Below are positions 34,701-45,470 of a stretch of 64,000 nt of DNA, in pieces. The position numbers were made by a program, and so were the translations under genes. Source of the DNA: Macrocystis pyrifera (Eukaryota > Sar > Phaeophyceae > Laminariales > Laminariaceae); the NCBI GenBank assembly GCA_031763025.1, contig JASSKH010000010.1:8883427-8947426 (forward strand), read 5' to 3'. The notes under the pieces were generated by a model. The model saw only the letters and a program-made list of their open reading frames with translations. It did not search any database and was not told the DNA's origin. Position 1 is the stretch's first letter; every line of letters starts with the position of its first letter.

Positions 34701-35548
34701 TGTCCAAAATATCACACCTGGTATGCCGCAGTACGCAGACGGCTATGGTATCGGGGGGCTGTAAAACTGGTAGTATGTATATGCCCAATGGTAAGCTCGA
34801 CCCCTTTCTACGCGGGTACAAACCCGGGTAAACAGGGTGTAGTACCTGGTGTGCATTTGATGCTATACTATAGACTACCCGACTACTCGGGTGTAGTATA
34901 AAAATTATCACACTGGGTACTTGATATTGGAGGGCGGTAATATATATAGGTAATGTACGCCCGTTGGTACTTGTACCCCGAGTAGGTTACCGAGTACCCC
35001 GAAGTACTTACTCATGTACCCTAGCAAATATCCCTTTGGCTATTTCGATAAGGACGCTGAGCGTGCTGCGTGTCGTCGGGTAGAAATAACGGTTTCATGT
35101 CAAGCAACAAGCCCTGATTGGTATGCTCGTAGAAACGAACATATACATGTACCAGGCACAACTACTGTATTAAGCGTAATGCAACAATTATCACAACAGG
35201 ATGTAGTGCTGTGATGAGATCGGGGACGGCCTGTTCGCATTTGGCCGACCACGTGCATGAACTATTTTTTTAGTAGTGATAGGTTTTTATTACGATATGA
35301 TATTCGGGGAAAGTCATGTGATGTTGATGTTACCACCGTGTAGTTCCAGTATTATGAGACAAGCTGTTATTTGAATACGCCCAAAACTCCACCCTAACCC
35401 TTACACTCTCAAATCACATACATTATCTCCTATCTTCGGGTGGCGTGAGTTCTCTGTACCCTTCCGCAGCCCAAACCAGCCAAATAGAACACTTTCAGTA
35501 AGGGCAACAGAAAGCGAAAAATGACCCAGGCCGGGAACCATATTTCCT

Positions 35549-35628
35549 GTTAGGACCCCTGTCCCATTTTGGGGACAAATCGGTCAACTTCCGAGTAGTA
35601 TGTTCCCACTGCAGTCCTCGAAGGGTTA
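35549..35628. mobile_element. Family B palindromic MITE, copy 6
   Basis: Left arm AGGACCCCTGTCCCATTTTG. The right arm is partly lost (CCCACTGCAGTCCTCGAAGG). Confidence 0.65.
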
Positions 35629-36483
35629 AAGCGTTGAACTTGACACAGCAGTACAGAGCAAGCAGCCAGGCCTCTGAAGTGAGCAGGTAGAGATGGAGGC
35701 TCCTCTACAGGGACATGGGTCCGTGCGTATCTCTTTCATCATCTCGAATGGTAAAAACATGATAAATAAAGAAAAAAAAAGGGTCCGTGGGCTCTTTCTT
35801 GGCTCTTGGTCCATTGTCTTTCCGATTTTCCCCATTTTCGATATTATATGTTATCGTCTAAGGCCGTTCGTTGTGTCGATTTGGTGTACGTACGCCTGAA
35901 AATCTTCACACTCCGTAGAACGCGCGATCGAAATATCACACCAAGGTTCCAAAGATATGCAACCCTTACCCCAATCCTGGGAACTTTCTGGGGAAATTTC
36001 TCGTAAGGAAGATGTGACGAGGCGTTAATGATAGTGTAGACTGTCAGCCCGGCCACCCACGATGGTCCCGAATACCACGATGGACCAGTACCCCTTAGCG
36101 GCGTACCGGGTATATATGTTTATACCATAGTTGGTGATGATTGCTGTACGTGTCCCCCCGAGAATACAATACACCCGAAGCTACCGCATCAACACCGCAT
36201 CATGTATGTTTGTACTACGTCTTTTTCGAAGCTGGGCTAAGATATTTACGGCTTACAGCCCTCCTTCTGGCTGTAACCGCGCTGCCGCCGCCGCTGGTGG
36301 TGGTGGTGGTGTTTATGCTCGCTTTCATTTTCACCGTTCCTTGTTCTCAAAACCGCTTTTGCTGTTGTTGCCGCTGTTTTACTGTCCCCGCTGCCGCCGT
36401 CGCTGCCGTTGCCATGTCCCCCCCGACCTCGCCCACCCCAGCCCCGACCTTGGCACCCCCCCCCCCCTCACCACCTGTCCGAC

Positions 36484-36872
36484 ATGCGAAACACGGCTGG
36501 TGGAAGCCCCGCCAGTAGCCCCGGGGCCGCGCGAGGGCAAGGGCGAGGCGGCGGCGGCGCCGACATGGTCGGGGACGTGGAAGAACTCGTAGACCTGACC
36601 ACCTGCACGCCCAAGGCAGGAGGGCGGTCGTTCGTATGGAAATCGGGCCTTTTTGTGCTCGACGCGTCCAAGCAACCCGTGTGTACAGCGTGCTCGATGA
36701 GGGTTCCCGCCGGCAATGGCACGACGCAGAGCAACACCACCAACCTGATCTGCCACTACGAGTCGCGGAGGTCGGACAAGAGGCACGCGGACAAGCTGGA
36801 GCTCGCGAGGAAAGAGTACGAGGAGACCAAGGCTAAGGGGTCGGCCACTCTTAAGAAGAAGGGTTCAGCCAA
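36484..36872 (+). CDS. hAT gene exon 1: BED finger
   Basis: I chose ATG at 36,484 because MRNTAGGSP aligns with MQNVSDGKG of the orphan BED exon; the frame also stays open back to 36,409 with a Pro-rich translation. The donor GCCAA|GTGAGT is at 36,873 (phase 2). The exon ends in a Lys-rich tail (ETKAKGSATLKKKGSAK), a plausible nuclear localisation signal. Confidence 0.8.
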
Positions 36873-39800
36873 GTGAGTGTTTTCGGGAGGCGTTTTCGTG
36901 GTTGATTTTGGGTTGGGTTGGGTTGGGTTGGGTTGGTTGGATTCGGTTCCGTTCGGTTGGGTTGGATTGGTTCGGGTTGGACTGGGTAAGGTTGAGGTGG
37001 TCAGGTTTTGGTGTGTGTGTTTCGTCATGTTTTGTGTTTTTGCCGCTCTCGATTCTCCTGCCGGTGGCATAAACTGTTTCCTTTTGTGGCACGCGATATA
37101 TAAATCGGTTCCTAGAAATATTCCGCATTCTCAAATACGGCATTATGTTTTTCTGTGCTTCTCCGCGTAAAAACCGTCGTCCGTGTGATATTGATCTGTT
37201 GACAGGTCCGCCCTTCGCCGCCGCGTCTTCGAAGACCTCCTTAGCTGGATGATCCTGGCTCGGCAGCCGCTGCAAGCTCCTGAACACCCTCTGCTCCGCA
37301 AAGCGTTACAGACAGCAACCGGAAAAAATTCCTTCGACTGCGGTGGGCGGAAGGAGTTCCGCGAGGCGTTACTGACCAAGAGGGATCAGACCACGACCGT
37401 TTTGAAGGAAATGCTGAAAGGGGCGGCTCCAGCTGTGACGGCCGACATGTGGACATCCAATACCAATGTGAGTACAAGGATTCCTTAAATACGAGTATTT
37501 TCATAGTGAAGTAGTGCCTTTCTGGTCCCCGCCCGGTAGAGCTTTGAGTCGATCAATCAACTAATCGGTAGGTGCAGGAAGCCAACGAGCTGACTTTTGT
37601 CGGAAAAATGTTGGCTGTCGAAGCCAGCTGATTGGCCAGCCGACTTGCCGGCTTGAGTCCTATTCAGCCCCTCCCTTCTCCAGGCCAAGGGGGCCCCGCC
37701 CAACAAAGGGAAAATGTATCCCGCAATCATGAATCCCTCCTACAATAATGGAAACCCCAGTAAGGCGGATAGTCGACACCGTCCGGGAAACTACTATTAC
37801 CGGGGATCATAGTAAATAGGACCTGCGGTACACACAAAACTTATACATTTACCTTTTTTTACCAACAATGTTTGGTCCTATTTTCTATGGTCTCCCTTGT
37901 TTACCTATTTTTCTAACAATATTTGGTCCTAGTTACTATTACGGAGGGCCATAGTTAGTAGGACCTACGGTGCGCACAAACACCCATATATTTCCGTATT
38001 TTTACTAACAATATTTGGTCCTACTTACTATGGCCCCCCGTAATAGTTACTTTAGTCCCCCGTATATATCGAGTTTTTATGTATACCATAGGTCCTACCA
38101 GGTATTAACTATGGTCCCCCGTAATATTAATACAGCAGTAGTTGGTGACTTGACCCTTGTAGGGTAAACAGCAGTCCCGTGTTTGGGGACAAGTCACTCT
38201 AATTCTAAGTAGTTTGTCCCCACAAACGGGACTGCGGCCCTGAAAGGGTGAAGTGGTGAAAACTTGACGTGTTTGAGGCGTTGTAGGGATGCGATGGTCT
38301 ATGGTCATACGACTACGACCATGCATGATAATGAGTACACCCCCCCCGCCCCCCGCCACTCCCTGCCTTGAACCTTAATGTCCCTCTTCATGGTAAACCA
38401 ACCCCCCCACCCATATGTTATGTTGAGGTTGGGTTGGCGTCGGTTAGCAACGACACGGTATATATTACTACTTGAGCTGCAGTAGACCACCAGGGTACCG
38501 TATTTTTTTTTCTTCTTTTTGACGGTCGACCACAGCTGGCGGTCGAGTTCGATCAGCTCTACCGTTTGGACTCGGATAGGAGTATCAAACGGCGCTCGTG
38601 TGCCCGCCCAAGGTGGTGGGTAAGCAATAACACTATATATATATACTCGTAGCCTTGCAGGTATGCGGGTATTAAGTTATAGAGCGAACGAATGCGAGTT
38701 ATTAATATACACGGTAACACAACCTTTTTGAGAGCTGGCTGAAGCCAAAATTTACAGGGATGTTTACGGGTCGGGTCAAGCCTCGCGAGTCAGATCGGGT
38801 CGGGTCGGGTCAAGGTGGCGCGGCCCGACTCGTGGGAGCTTGAAAACCTCCTGACCCGACCCGATCTGCCTCGACCCGACTCGACCCATGATATTTTGAA
38901 AAGGACCCGACCCGACCCGTGGGTCGGATCATGACCCGCGAAGAAACCCGAAAGTTTACTATTGTAGATTTTAAAGCGATGACACGACCGCCGAAATCTA
39001 CGACCGACCGAGGTCTCCGGCAAGAACTACCTTCCACGAGCGCGCACAAGTTGACGACATTTATATATATATATATATATGTAATATCCCGCTTCACGAC
39101 TTCTTAGCGATAGCTTAGCCCTTTGGGACCACAGTCCCGTTTTTGGAACTAACTACACAGAAATACGGTAATTTGTCCCTAGACGGGACTGCAGTCCTAA
39201 AGGGGTCAACACTTTATTTCAAGACCGTTACCGGGGGGCCATAGTATTACATACCATAGTGGTCAGAACCCACGATAGACCCGACAACCGGGTATCCTCC
39301 TATGTCCACACGCCATATTTAGTCATGAAAACTGTTCTCGCCCGTAACAGTAGAAATGAATACGAATCATTGTTGTTGCTGGCCTTGGCTGTGCTTCTTA
39401 CTCGAGAAAGGGCGCTTTGTTATGCACCAACTACAGAGTATCGGCTTGCGGGTTTCATTGTGTGTCTGCTGATCTCAGACTGGCTGTCGTGGTTGGTCGT
39501 TCATATAATAGTACGACGAGCCCTAACTTCGTTTTATTTTTTTCAAGTGTGTTTGGCGTCTGTGGCGTCTCGTCATTGATGATACAACAGCTTATTCGAT
39601 CCGACACATTCGGAACCTTCCGATATGGATACAAGTATACTTTTGTCCCTGGTGGCCGCGAAGACTACAGTAGCCCAAAGGAGTATACTTCAGGGCAGGT
39701 GGCCGCTACGGCTAGCCCGAGCACAGGCTGGCTTTTAGCACCAGCAGCTGACAGCAGGCGACGATGCGCAGTACGACTAGCCCGCAGCAGGCGGGCTCTA

Positions 39801-39947
39801 GCGTTATCATTGAGGTGACTTCGTCAGCAGTGACAGCGAACGCATGCTAACTTCAAGCAGAACTAGACGATTATTGATACAACGCAAGACAGCATCACAG
39901 GAAGACAAGAACACGGGAGAAAAAGGAAAGGTCCTCCTCTGCTCTGC

Positions 39948-39980
<33 letters not shown>

Positions 39981-42900
39981 CTGCTGCTCTGCTACTTTGC
40001 GGTGTTGTTGTGTGTTCTGTGTTCTATATTTTTGATGTATACCAGGTATGATACAAATAAGTGTACTATTTTGTCAACAATGTTTGGCCGTCCGAGAGTC
40101 GACACAATGTACTTGACTCTTTGTTGACTTTTTTTTTTGTGGCATTGTTTGTGGCTGTCATCACACAATGACTGCTGTTTTAGCTCTCCGCAGCCCGCAG
40201 GCTGCTGTGTTTGTTGCTGTAGTAGCTGTATGATATGATAGCTACACGTCCTTCCCGCTCCATTTTGGCGAAAACGTTTGTCGCGTGCTTCACTCGTAGT
40301 TTGCTACATTTTCGGCGCTGCTGCTGCTGCTGTGGTCTGCCTGTAACAACAGTATCTGCTCTAAGAGTGCTGATGTGCTACTTTAGTCTCTCTTTTTTTG
40401 TTTTGCTGTCGCCAGCTCTTCTACTCAGCTTTTGTTTTGTGTTCAATCCTTTTAGGACTGCAGTCCCGTTTTTAGGACAAACCAGTCAAATTCGAAGCAC
40501 TTTGTCCCCTAAACGGGACTGCAGTCCTAAAAGGGTCAACAACCAGTATCAACACAAGTCCCCGGCGCTATAATGTGAACCGTGTCTTGCACAAGCCAAC
40601 TACAAGGAACGTAGATACACGAGTATTCACTCGGGTTGATTCTGGACCTTCTTGATTCTTGCGTCACCCTCGTTATTATTGTAGCACGACTACGCAGGAA
40701 AATCTTGTGGTAGAAACCCTGTTGCTAGGTGTTACGCCCTGGGAGGATATTGATTTACCGCTACTGTGTTTTTTCTGCAGACGGGGTTCATCGCCCTGAC
40801 GGTTCACTTCATCCAGCCGTCGAAGATAGCGTGGATCATGAGGAAAGGCACCGCGGCTTGCGAGGTGTTCGAAGGGTCGCGCTCGGGGGCACACGTGGGC
40901 GCGAAGATCGTCGATATGTTGAAGAAGCTGGGCATCCTGCAGTCTGTGGTCTCCGTGACGTCAGACACGGCCTCGAACATCAAAAGCGGCGTCGAAAATC
41001 ACACGACGGACTCGATCGCGTGGATCGGATGCGTCGCGCACAAGATAGAGAGCACCGTGCTGAAGTGTGTCTCGACCCCCGCCCTGAAGGCCTCGCTCGC
41101 CGTGTTCATCGGGCTTTCGACGCATCTGTCCAAGTCTCCCCTGTCGCAGCATGCCTTCGAAGCGGCGCAGAAGGTGGGTGGGTAGGTGGGCGGATAGATG
41201 GGTTTGTCGGAATTTTGTAGGACTTGGCACCTGTTTGATAGGTCTGATCGTAGTTATGCCCCGAAACATCTAGTCCGTGAAGTGGTCTGATCGGTCTGGT
41301 GTGTGGGTTAGACTGGCTCTTATTGGGCCGAAACCAGAAAATGGAATAGGGTTTGTAAAGAGATCCAGGAATAATTTCGTGCCAGATCCGATTTATCGAA
41401 TCTTATCGATGAAAAAAAAAAAAAACAAAAATCTCTAAAATATCTTCTGTACTTCGATCAGAAATGGGGTCAGACGAAACCAGACACCAGTTCTGTACGG
41501 TCCCAGAACTGGCCGAAACTGAGGTTTTGAACCCCACACAGGAGGCATAACGTGGCGGGCCAAATACTTGTACTGCTGCAGTGCTCCCTCGGTATCTCTG
41601 ACACGGTATCCAGGCATATAGCGGTAACTAGAGACTCCAAGCTCCCGTGATGGCGAACAACCGACTACACCGCATGCTCTCGGGGGTTGTCGTTGTGTGC
41701 TTGAGCTTTCTGCAATACCAACGCACTGCTTCTTGATGCTGCAGCAGACTGCCAAGCTTGGAGGACCCTTCGTCGAAGAAAGCCAACTCTGTCCAGAAAG
41801 CTCGAGTCTGCGAAAGCAAGCGTCATGTTACCCGGCGGGTACCAAACAGGATGCGTGGGTGCCGTGTACTGCTGCTATGTGTCCGCCGAATTCAAATATT
41901 GCGGTAACTCCTCCCTCCAACGTCCTCCCAACTCAAACGAAACCCCGCCATACTTATACAAAACACCATAAGAAAGGAAAAAAAAACGAAACTCGACATA
42001 CGAATCTGGGCCACACGAAAAACAGAAGTGCATGCCAGTTCTGTTTTCCGGTTTCGGCTCCCATAAGATTCCGCCTTAGTGGTCTTTCGGGTATCATTCT
42101 ACGAAGTTTCGACCCCATCTTTCGGCGTGTGCGCAGGGGGGTGGGGGGGGCGGGTACCACACTAGGCGAAAAGCGCCGCCTCGCACCGCGCCGGCCCGGG
42201 CTCGTTGAGGCGGAATCCTCGTTTACCACAAAATATAGCACGAGGTACGGGCACACGGAAAAAAATCCCAAGCGACACGTTTTCTGAGGTCTAGCCAGTG
42301 GGAGGGGGGGGGGGGGTGTACTCCATATCATGCATGGCCGTAGTCGCATGGGGGCGCGTAGCTCATTTGTTGCTTTTTTAATTTGGTCATTGAGCACGCA
42401 TCCCTCTCGAGATGGAGCACTACTCCTGCTCCTGAATACAAGCCCCTCCATCGTATGTCGGCCCTCTTCACGTATTCGGGGGGCTATACTAAAACCAGGT
42501 TGAAAACGTTTCAATTTTCATTTTCGTTTTTTTTTTCCGTGCAGAAGTAGTCCCCACCCCGCTGGTGTTAAATTTCTTTTTTTCTGGCCGTTTTAGAAGC
42601 GTGGTGCCCGTTTTTTTTTGTTCTGCGTGCGCTGTCGAGAGGTATATGTATCAGATTTCCGGCCGAATATCCAACCCCACCCCGCGCAACAACGCCGAGG
42701 ACGTGTGCTATGATAATAGGTACCAGGTATGTCCTTTTAGGTCCCAAAATATTTCTGATTGGCCGGGCTCCTCAGCCCAAATATCGTTGGGATGCCATTA
42801 TGTACGAAAGTGTTTCGCAATTTTATTCGTCATATATATATCTGTTATTAGTACTAGGCTTTGGGGTCGTTCATCGACCTGCACCTTTTAGCTCTTCTAA

Positions 42901-44596
42901 AAACAAACAGTTTTTTCGTGGCGTATACGTACGTAGAGCTTCTGAAGTGGGGGGCCTCATGAAGTCTCAAGTGCCACCCCTACAGTATAGGCAAACACGC
43001 CTCCTAGGGTTTGGATTAGATCAGTCAGGTACTAATAATCATTAAGTCCCCCCTGGGGGTATATGCAGCCTGTTCGCCTCTCATCATAAACCTACCGGAA
43101 AAGCGTGGGTCAGGTGCCCCAGCCCGCCAGGCCGGGCATGTCGGAAACACTATGGTGAATAGTAAGTACTGCTCTGAACGATACCCACTACGTATCAGAC
43201 CAGGTATATACGTACATGCATACGCAATCGGGGTATCACACACAGCTTGCGACGATGAGCTTGGAGGAAAAAGTGCGATCTCACAAGATGAGCTTCGAGA
43301 CACAAAAAAATCGATCTCACAGCTGAGGTGTCTTTTTTTTGTTTTTACTTTTTTTAATGCACACAGGTAAGGTTTAAGCACAAGACTCCAGAGAAGATCC
43401 CCCTCGGCTGCGCCGAGCGCTGGTGGTCCTGGTGGAGCCTTTTGTCGGTGTGCCTGGAGCACAAGAGCAGCCTGGTGTCGACCATCGAGATCGCGAACGA
43501 CCGCCTGGAAGGGCCGGAGATCGTGGTTAGCTACGAGGACTGGAGGAACGCGAGGGTGCTGGCGAAGCTGTTGGAACCCTTCCACGAGGCGATGCAAGCG
43601 CTGGAGGGCGACGATATCACGCTTCCGCTCCTCCCCTGTGTCATGAGCGTATTAAACTCCCACGTCGACGCCACGATGAGCGGGGAGGACGACGACAACT
43701 CCCTCGGTGGCGGCGGCGCGAGCGGCACTCGCATCGCCGCGCTCCTCGATAAGAGTGACCGCTGGCAGGAACCGTCCCCTGTGGTTAAAATCGCGACCGC
43801 TCTCAGCGCGCGCACGAAGGGTCTCGAGTGGCTGGAGGAGGAAGACCGCGCGACGTGGCGGCGCCTCGTCCTCCGCAAGTGCAGGGAGATGCTCCGCAAC
43901 GATATCACCGCGGAAAGGGCCGCGGTGGCACAGAACGAAGCACCCAGCGCCTCAGATGCTGAAGATGTCACGCCTGCAGCAGACCCTCCCCTGGAAGACC
44001 CCATGGACGAACAGCCCCTCAAAAAGCAGAAGATTTCTTTCTTGGCGAGGTGTATCGAGGCGAAAGGGGGGGGCGGGGGCGCGGGCGGCGGCGGCGGCGC
44101 GACCGAGGGTGGCGCCGGCTCAGACGGCGGTCCGGCGGGCCAAGAGGAACAAGGGCGCGCACGAGAAGCAATCGCGGGAGAATTATCACGCGCGGGAGCA
44201 GGCGCGGAGGGAATGAGCGGCGGCAGCAACCCCAACTCTTCAAACCTCTCGCTGGTTGCTAGGATGCGCGCTGCCGAGGACGAGCTCACTAGATTCGTGG
44301 CGGACGAAGGGCTCGACCCCGACGATGAAGGGAGCGACGAGCTGGGCTGGTGGTGTGAACACCAAGAGGCGTTCCCGACCCTTGCGAGACTGGCGGTTAT
44401 ATATCTGGCGATCCCTGCGTTGTCGGCCGCGTCTGAGTCGGTTTCTTCGGCCGCTACTGCTGCGAACACCGTGAAGATGTCGCGGGAGCAGCTGGCGGAC
44501 GACACCGGGGATGCCCTCGTGTTTTTGAGCGGGTCGCATGGGTTGGCCTGGTCCAGCGGGCTCTCCGAAGAGGAGCTTGCCGCGGATGGGCATTGA
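36484..44596 (+). CDS. hAT-superfamily transposase gene with BED zinc finger, four exons, 757 residues
   Basis: Joining 36,484-36,872, 37,206-37,467, 40,781-41,173 and 43,367-44,596 at GT-AG borders gives 2,274 nt in one frame without internal stop. Domains in order: BED finger (W52, C67, C70, H91, H101); helical linker; RNase H-like core with DMWTS (D210), a second acid in VTSDTASNI (D279) and CVAHKIE; RWW at 366-368; a Ser/Gly-rich insert (EAKGGGGGAGGGG); and the C-terminal hAT dimerization domain at about 673-735 (LGWWCEHQEAFPTLARLAV, YLAIPALSAASESVS). The family 'SERxFS' box is diverged to SESVSS. hAT enzymes cut and rejoin DNA at short inverted ends and leave 8-bp duplications. I could not find such ends. 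Introns 2 and 3 hold families A, B, D and J. A host-recruited copy and a transposon are both possible. Confidence 0.85.
36908..36990 (+). repeat. (GGGTT)n-type microsatellite in hAT intron 1
   Basis: About four perfect GGGTT units then degenerate GGATT/GGTTC units. It resembles a pentamer telomere-like repeat but is short and interstitial. Confidence 0.8.
37206..37467 (+). CDS. hAT gene exon 2: linker and first catalytic Asp
   Basis: The acceptor is CTGTTGACAG and the donor AAT|GTGAGT. It encodes a helical segment (FREALLTKRDQTTTVLKEML) and ends in VTADMWTSNTN, whose Asp is the first acid of the hAT DDE triad. Confidence 0.85.
37565..37790 (+). repeat. Family J repeat, copy 2
   Basis: TCGGTAGGTGCAGG, GAGCTGACTTTTGTCGG, GTTGGCTGTCGAAGCCAGCT, CCGACTTGCCGGCTTGAGTC, GGGGGCCCCGCCCAACAAAG and AAAATGTATCCCGCA align with 11,226-11,485. 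It ends next to a family A element. Confidence 0.65.
37794..37898 (+). mobile_element. Family A MITE, copy 8
   Basis: TIRs CTATTACCGGGGATCATAG and TTTCTATGGTCTCCC. The right end is worn. Confidence 0.85.
37899..38046 (+). mobile_element. Family A half-element followed by a full copy 9
   Basis: A right half (TTACCTATTTTTCTAACAAT, TTGGTCCTAGTTACTATTAC, 37,899-37,942) runs directly into a full element at 37,937-38,046 (ATTACGGAGGGCCATAGTTA ... ACTATGGCCCCCCGTAATAG). Confidence 0.85.
38049..38135 (-). mobile_element. Family A partial element, inverted
   Basis: Right half in reverse orientation (TTTTTATGTATACCATAGGT, TTAACTATGGTCCCCCGTAA). The ACCAGGT sequence is inserted in the TIR. It is the last of four A pieces in 340 bp. 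Confidence 0.75.
38152..38252. mobile_element. Family B palindromic MITE, copy 7
   Basis: Arms ACCCTTGTAGGG then CAGCAGTCCCGTGTTTGGGG, and CCCCACAAACGGGACTGCGG then CCTGAAAGGGTG. The CCCTT/AAGGG extension shows that the TIR reaches beyond GGACTGCAGTCC. Confidence 0.8.
38279..38350 (+). mobile_element. Family D repeat, 5'-truncated copy ending in C run
   Basis: Starts at GTTGTAGGGATGCGATGGTC. It then carries ATGGTCATACGACTACGACC, ATGCATGATAATGAGTAC and ACCCCCCCCGCCCCCC. Only the last ~70 bp of the family is present. Confidence 0.7.
38762..38950. repeat. (GGGTC)n repeats in both orientations
   Basis: Blocks of CGGGTCGGGTC on the left and GACCCGACCCG on the right, with partial units between, allow a large hairpin. 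Confidence 0.8.
39115..39249. mobile_element. Family B copy 8 with adjacent family A end fragment
   Basis: B arms: CCCTTTGGGACCACAGTCCC and ACGGGACTGCAGTCCTAAAG (39,115-39,208). A family A end, TTACCGGGGGGCCATAGTAT, is at 39,228-39,247. Confidence 0.75.
39946..39990 (+). repeat. (CTG)n trinucleotide run
   Basis: Interrupted CTG/TTG run in hAT intron 2. The plus frame gives poly-Cys. Confidence 0.85.
40446..40540. mobile_element. Family B palindromic MITE, copy 9 (best preserved)
   Basis: CCTTTTAGGACTGCAGTCCC and GGGACTGCAGTCCTAAAAGG are perfect 20-bp inverted ends. The inner arms GTTTTTAGGACAAA and TTTGTCCCCTAAAC pair further. Confidence 0.9.
40781..41173 (+). CDS. hAT gene exon 3: catalytic core
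   Basis: The acceptor TTTTTTCTGCAG ends at 40,780 and the donor is AAG|GTGGGT. 131 codons in phase 0 include TGFIALTVHFIQPSKIAWIM (the family's 'Y-S-T-HFID' strand), SVTSDTASNIKSG (second catalytic Asp) and WIGCVAHKIE (the 'C-AH-L-L' motif). It is preceded by a 3.3 kb intron. Confidence 0.9.
42300..42450 (-). mobile_element. Family D and E end fragments in hAT intron 3
   Basis: On the minus strand, 42,450-42,355 is family E (GGAGCAGGAGTAGTGCTCC, CGAGAGGGATGCGTGCTCAA, ending CTACGCGCCCCC). 42,354-42,303 is a D 3' end (ATGCGACTACGGCC, ATGCATGATATGGAGTAC, ACCCCCCCCCC). Confidence 0.6.
43367..44596 (+). CDS. hAT gene exon 4: C-terminal half and dimerization domain
   Basis: The acceptor is AATGCACACAG (ends 43,366); the stop TGA is at 44,594-44,596. 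409 residues begin VRFKHKTPEKIPLGCAERWW and contain a long Asp/Glu- and Gly-rich low-complexity insert. The hAT dimerization domain is near the end. Codon use is GC-rich and the frame is clean over 1.2 kb, which argues against a long-dead copy. Open frames on the minus strand across this exon are shadows. Confidence 0.9.
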   Translation, partial: VRFKHKTPEKIPLGCAERWWSWWSLLSVCLEHKSSLVSTIEIANDRLEGPEIVVSYEDWRNARVLAKLLEPFHEAMQALEGDDITLPLLPCVMSVLNSHVDATMSGEDDDNSLGGGGASGTRIAALLDKSDRWQEPSPVVKIATALSARTKGLEWLEEEDRATWRRLVLRKCREMLRNDITAERAAVAQNEAPSASDAEDVTPAADPPLEDPMDEQPLKKQKISFLARCIEAKGGGGGAGGGGGATEGGAGSDGGPAGQEEQGRAREAIAGELSRAGAGAEGMSGGSNPNSSNLSLVARMRAAEDELTRFVADEGLDPDDEGSDELGWWCEHQEAFPTLARLAVIYLAIPALSAASESVSSAATAANTVKMSREQLADDTGDALVFLSGSHGLAWSSGLSEEELAADGH

Positions 44597-44824
44597 AAGT
44601 GGAGTGGAGTTCAGAAGAAACGGCGTGTTTTGACATAATAAGTGGAGAAGTGACGAATGCTACTGCTACTGTGCGGTGTTGTTGCCTGAAGTACAGGTTC
44701 TGTTAATGCCCTGTCGTGAGAAAGGGCCCCGTAAGACACTTGCTGTAGTGTTACATTTCCTGGGGAATGTGAAAATTCGGGAGCGGTTACACCGAAGTTA
44801 GCGTGGAACAAAGCCTTTACACGT

Positions 44825-45085
44825 CGGACAGATTGTCTACAGGTCGTTCCCGCTTCATTATTTAGATATTTCAGGCCAGATATAATCCTGATATGTGTGG
44901 TTTTATATAGGTCATGTTTGCCGGGTGGGGGCCGTACAACCTGCACGGTCCAGGGATTGTTTCCTGGGTTGGATCATGTACCTCCTACACAGATCCTGTG
45001 CGTCGTATCATGACGGCAGGTTAGGATCTAGATGCATTTCTCTGTAGATCATCTAGATCGTGATCTGCCTGGTGTGTGAAACAGT
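44825..45085 (+). mobile_element. Family C element, copy 6
   Basis: TTTCAGGCCAGATATAATCC, GTTTGCCGGGTGGGGGCCGT, ACAACCTGCACGGTCC, GTTTCCTGGGTTGGATCATG, ACAGATCCTGTGCGTCGTAT, CATGACGGCAGGTTAGGATC, then TGTAGATCATCTAGATCGTG. It is the most complete copy and pairs in inverted orientation with the next. Confidence 0.75.
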
Positions 45086-45264
45086 GTCTCGATTTACTGT
45101 GATGGGGCCGGCAGGGTAGATGTTGAGTGCCCCTACTGTGCGGCGTTTGCCGGAAGCGGTTGCTCGGTATTGCTGTGTGGGTTGCGTTGCGAGGTGTCTT
45201 GTCTGTGTCGTGTACCTGGTGTTCCATTTGTTTGTATTCTCGGCATGCTTTGTTATATAGTTCA

Positions 45265-45470
45265 CACCTCGGACACATCACGATCTATCTGTAGACCATC
45301 TAGATCCTAATATGCCGTTGTGACATGTTTTACAGGATCTGTATGGTACAGATCCAACCCAGGACACGTCCTACACCCAGCAGATTATACAGCTCCCACC
45401 CGAGAACGTGATGTAGATCATGCAATATCGGGAATATTTATGCCCCGAAAGGGTTACAGCAGATGATCAA
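45265..45470 (-). mobile_element. Family C element, copy 7 (inverted relative to copy 6)
   Basis: CACGATCTATCTGTAGACC, CAGATCCAACCCAGGACACG, TACAGCTCCCACCCGAGAAC and ATGCCCCGAAAGG in reverse order. About 180 bp separates it from copy 6, so the pair could act as one large foldback. Confidence 0.7.

Noticed and set aside
36908-36990. Interstitial telomere sequence
   Set aside because: The GGGTT pentamer is short, degenerate and inside an intron; it does not match the TTAGGG-type repeat expected for this group.
43531-44505. A 324-codon minus-strand open frame
   Set aside because: It is the Ser/Pro-rich shadow of hAT exon 4; the plus strand has the conserved transposase motifs.
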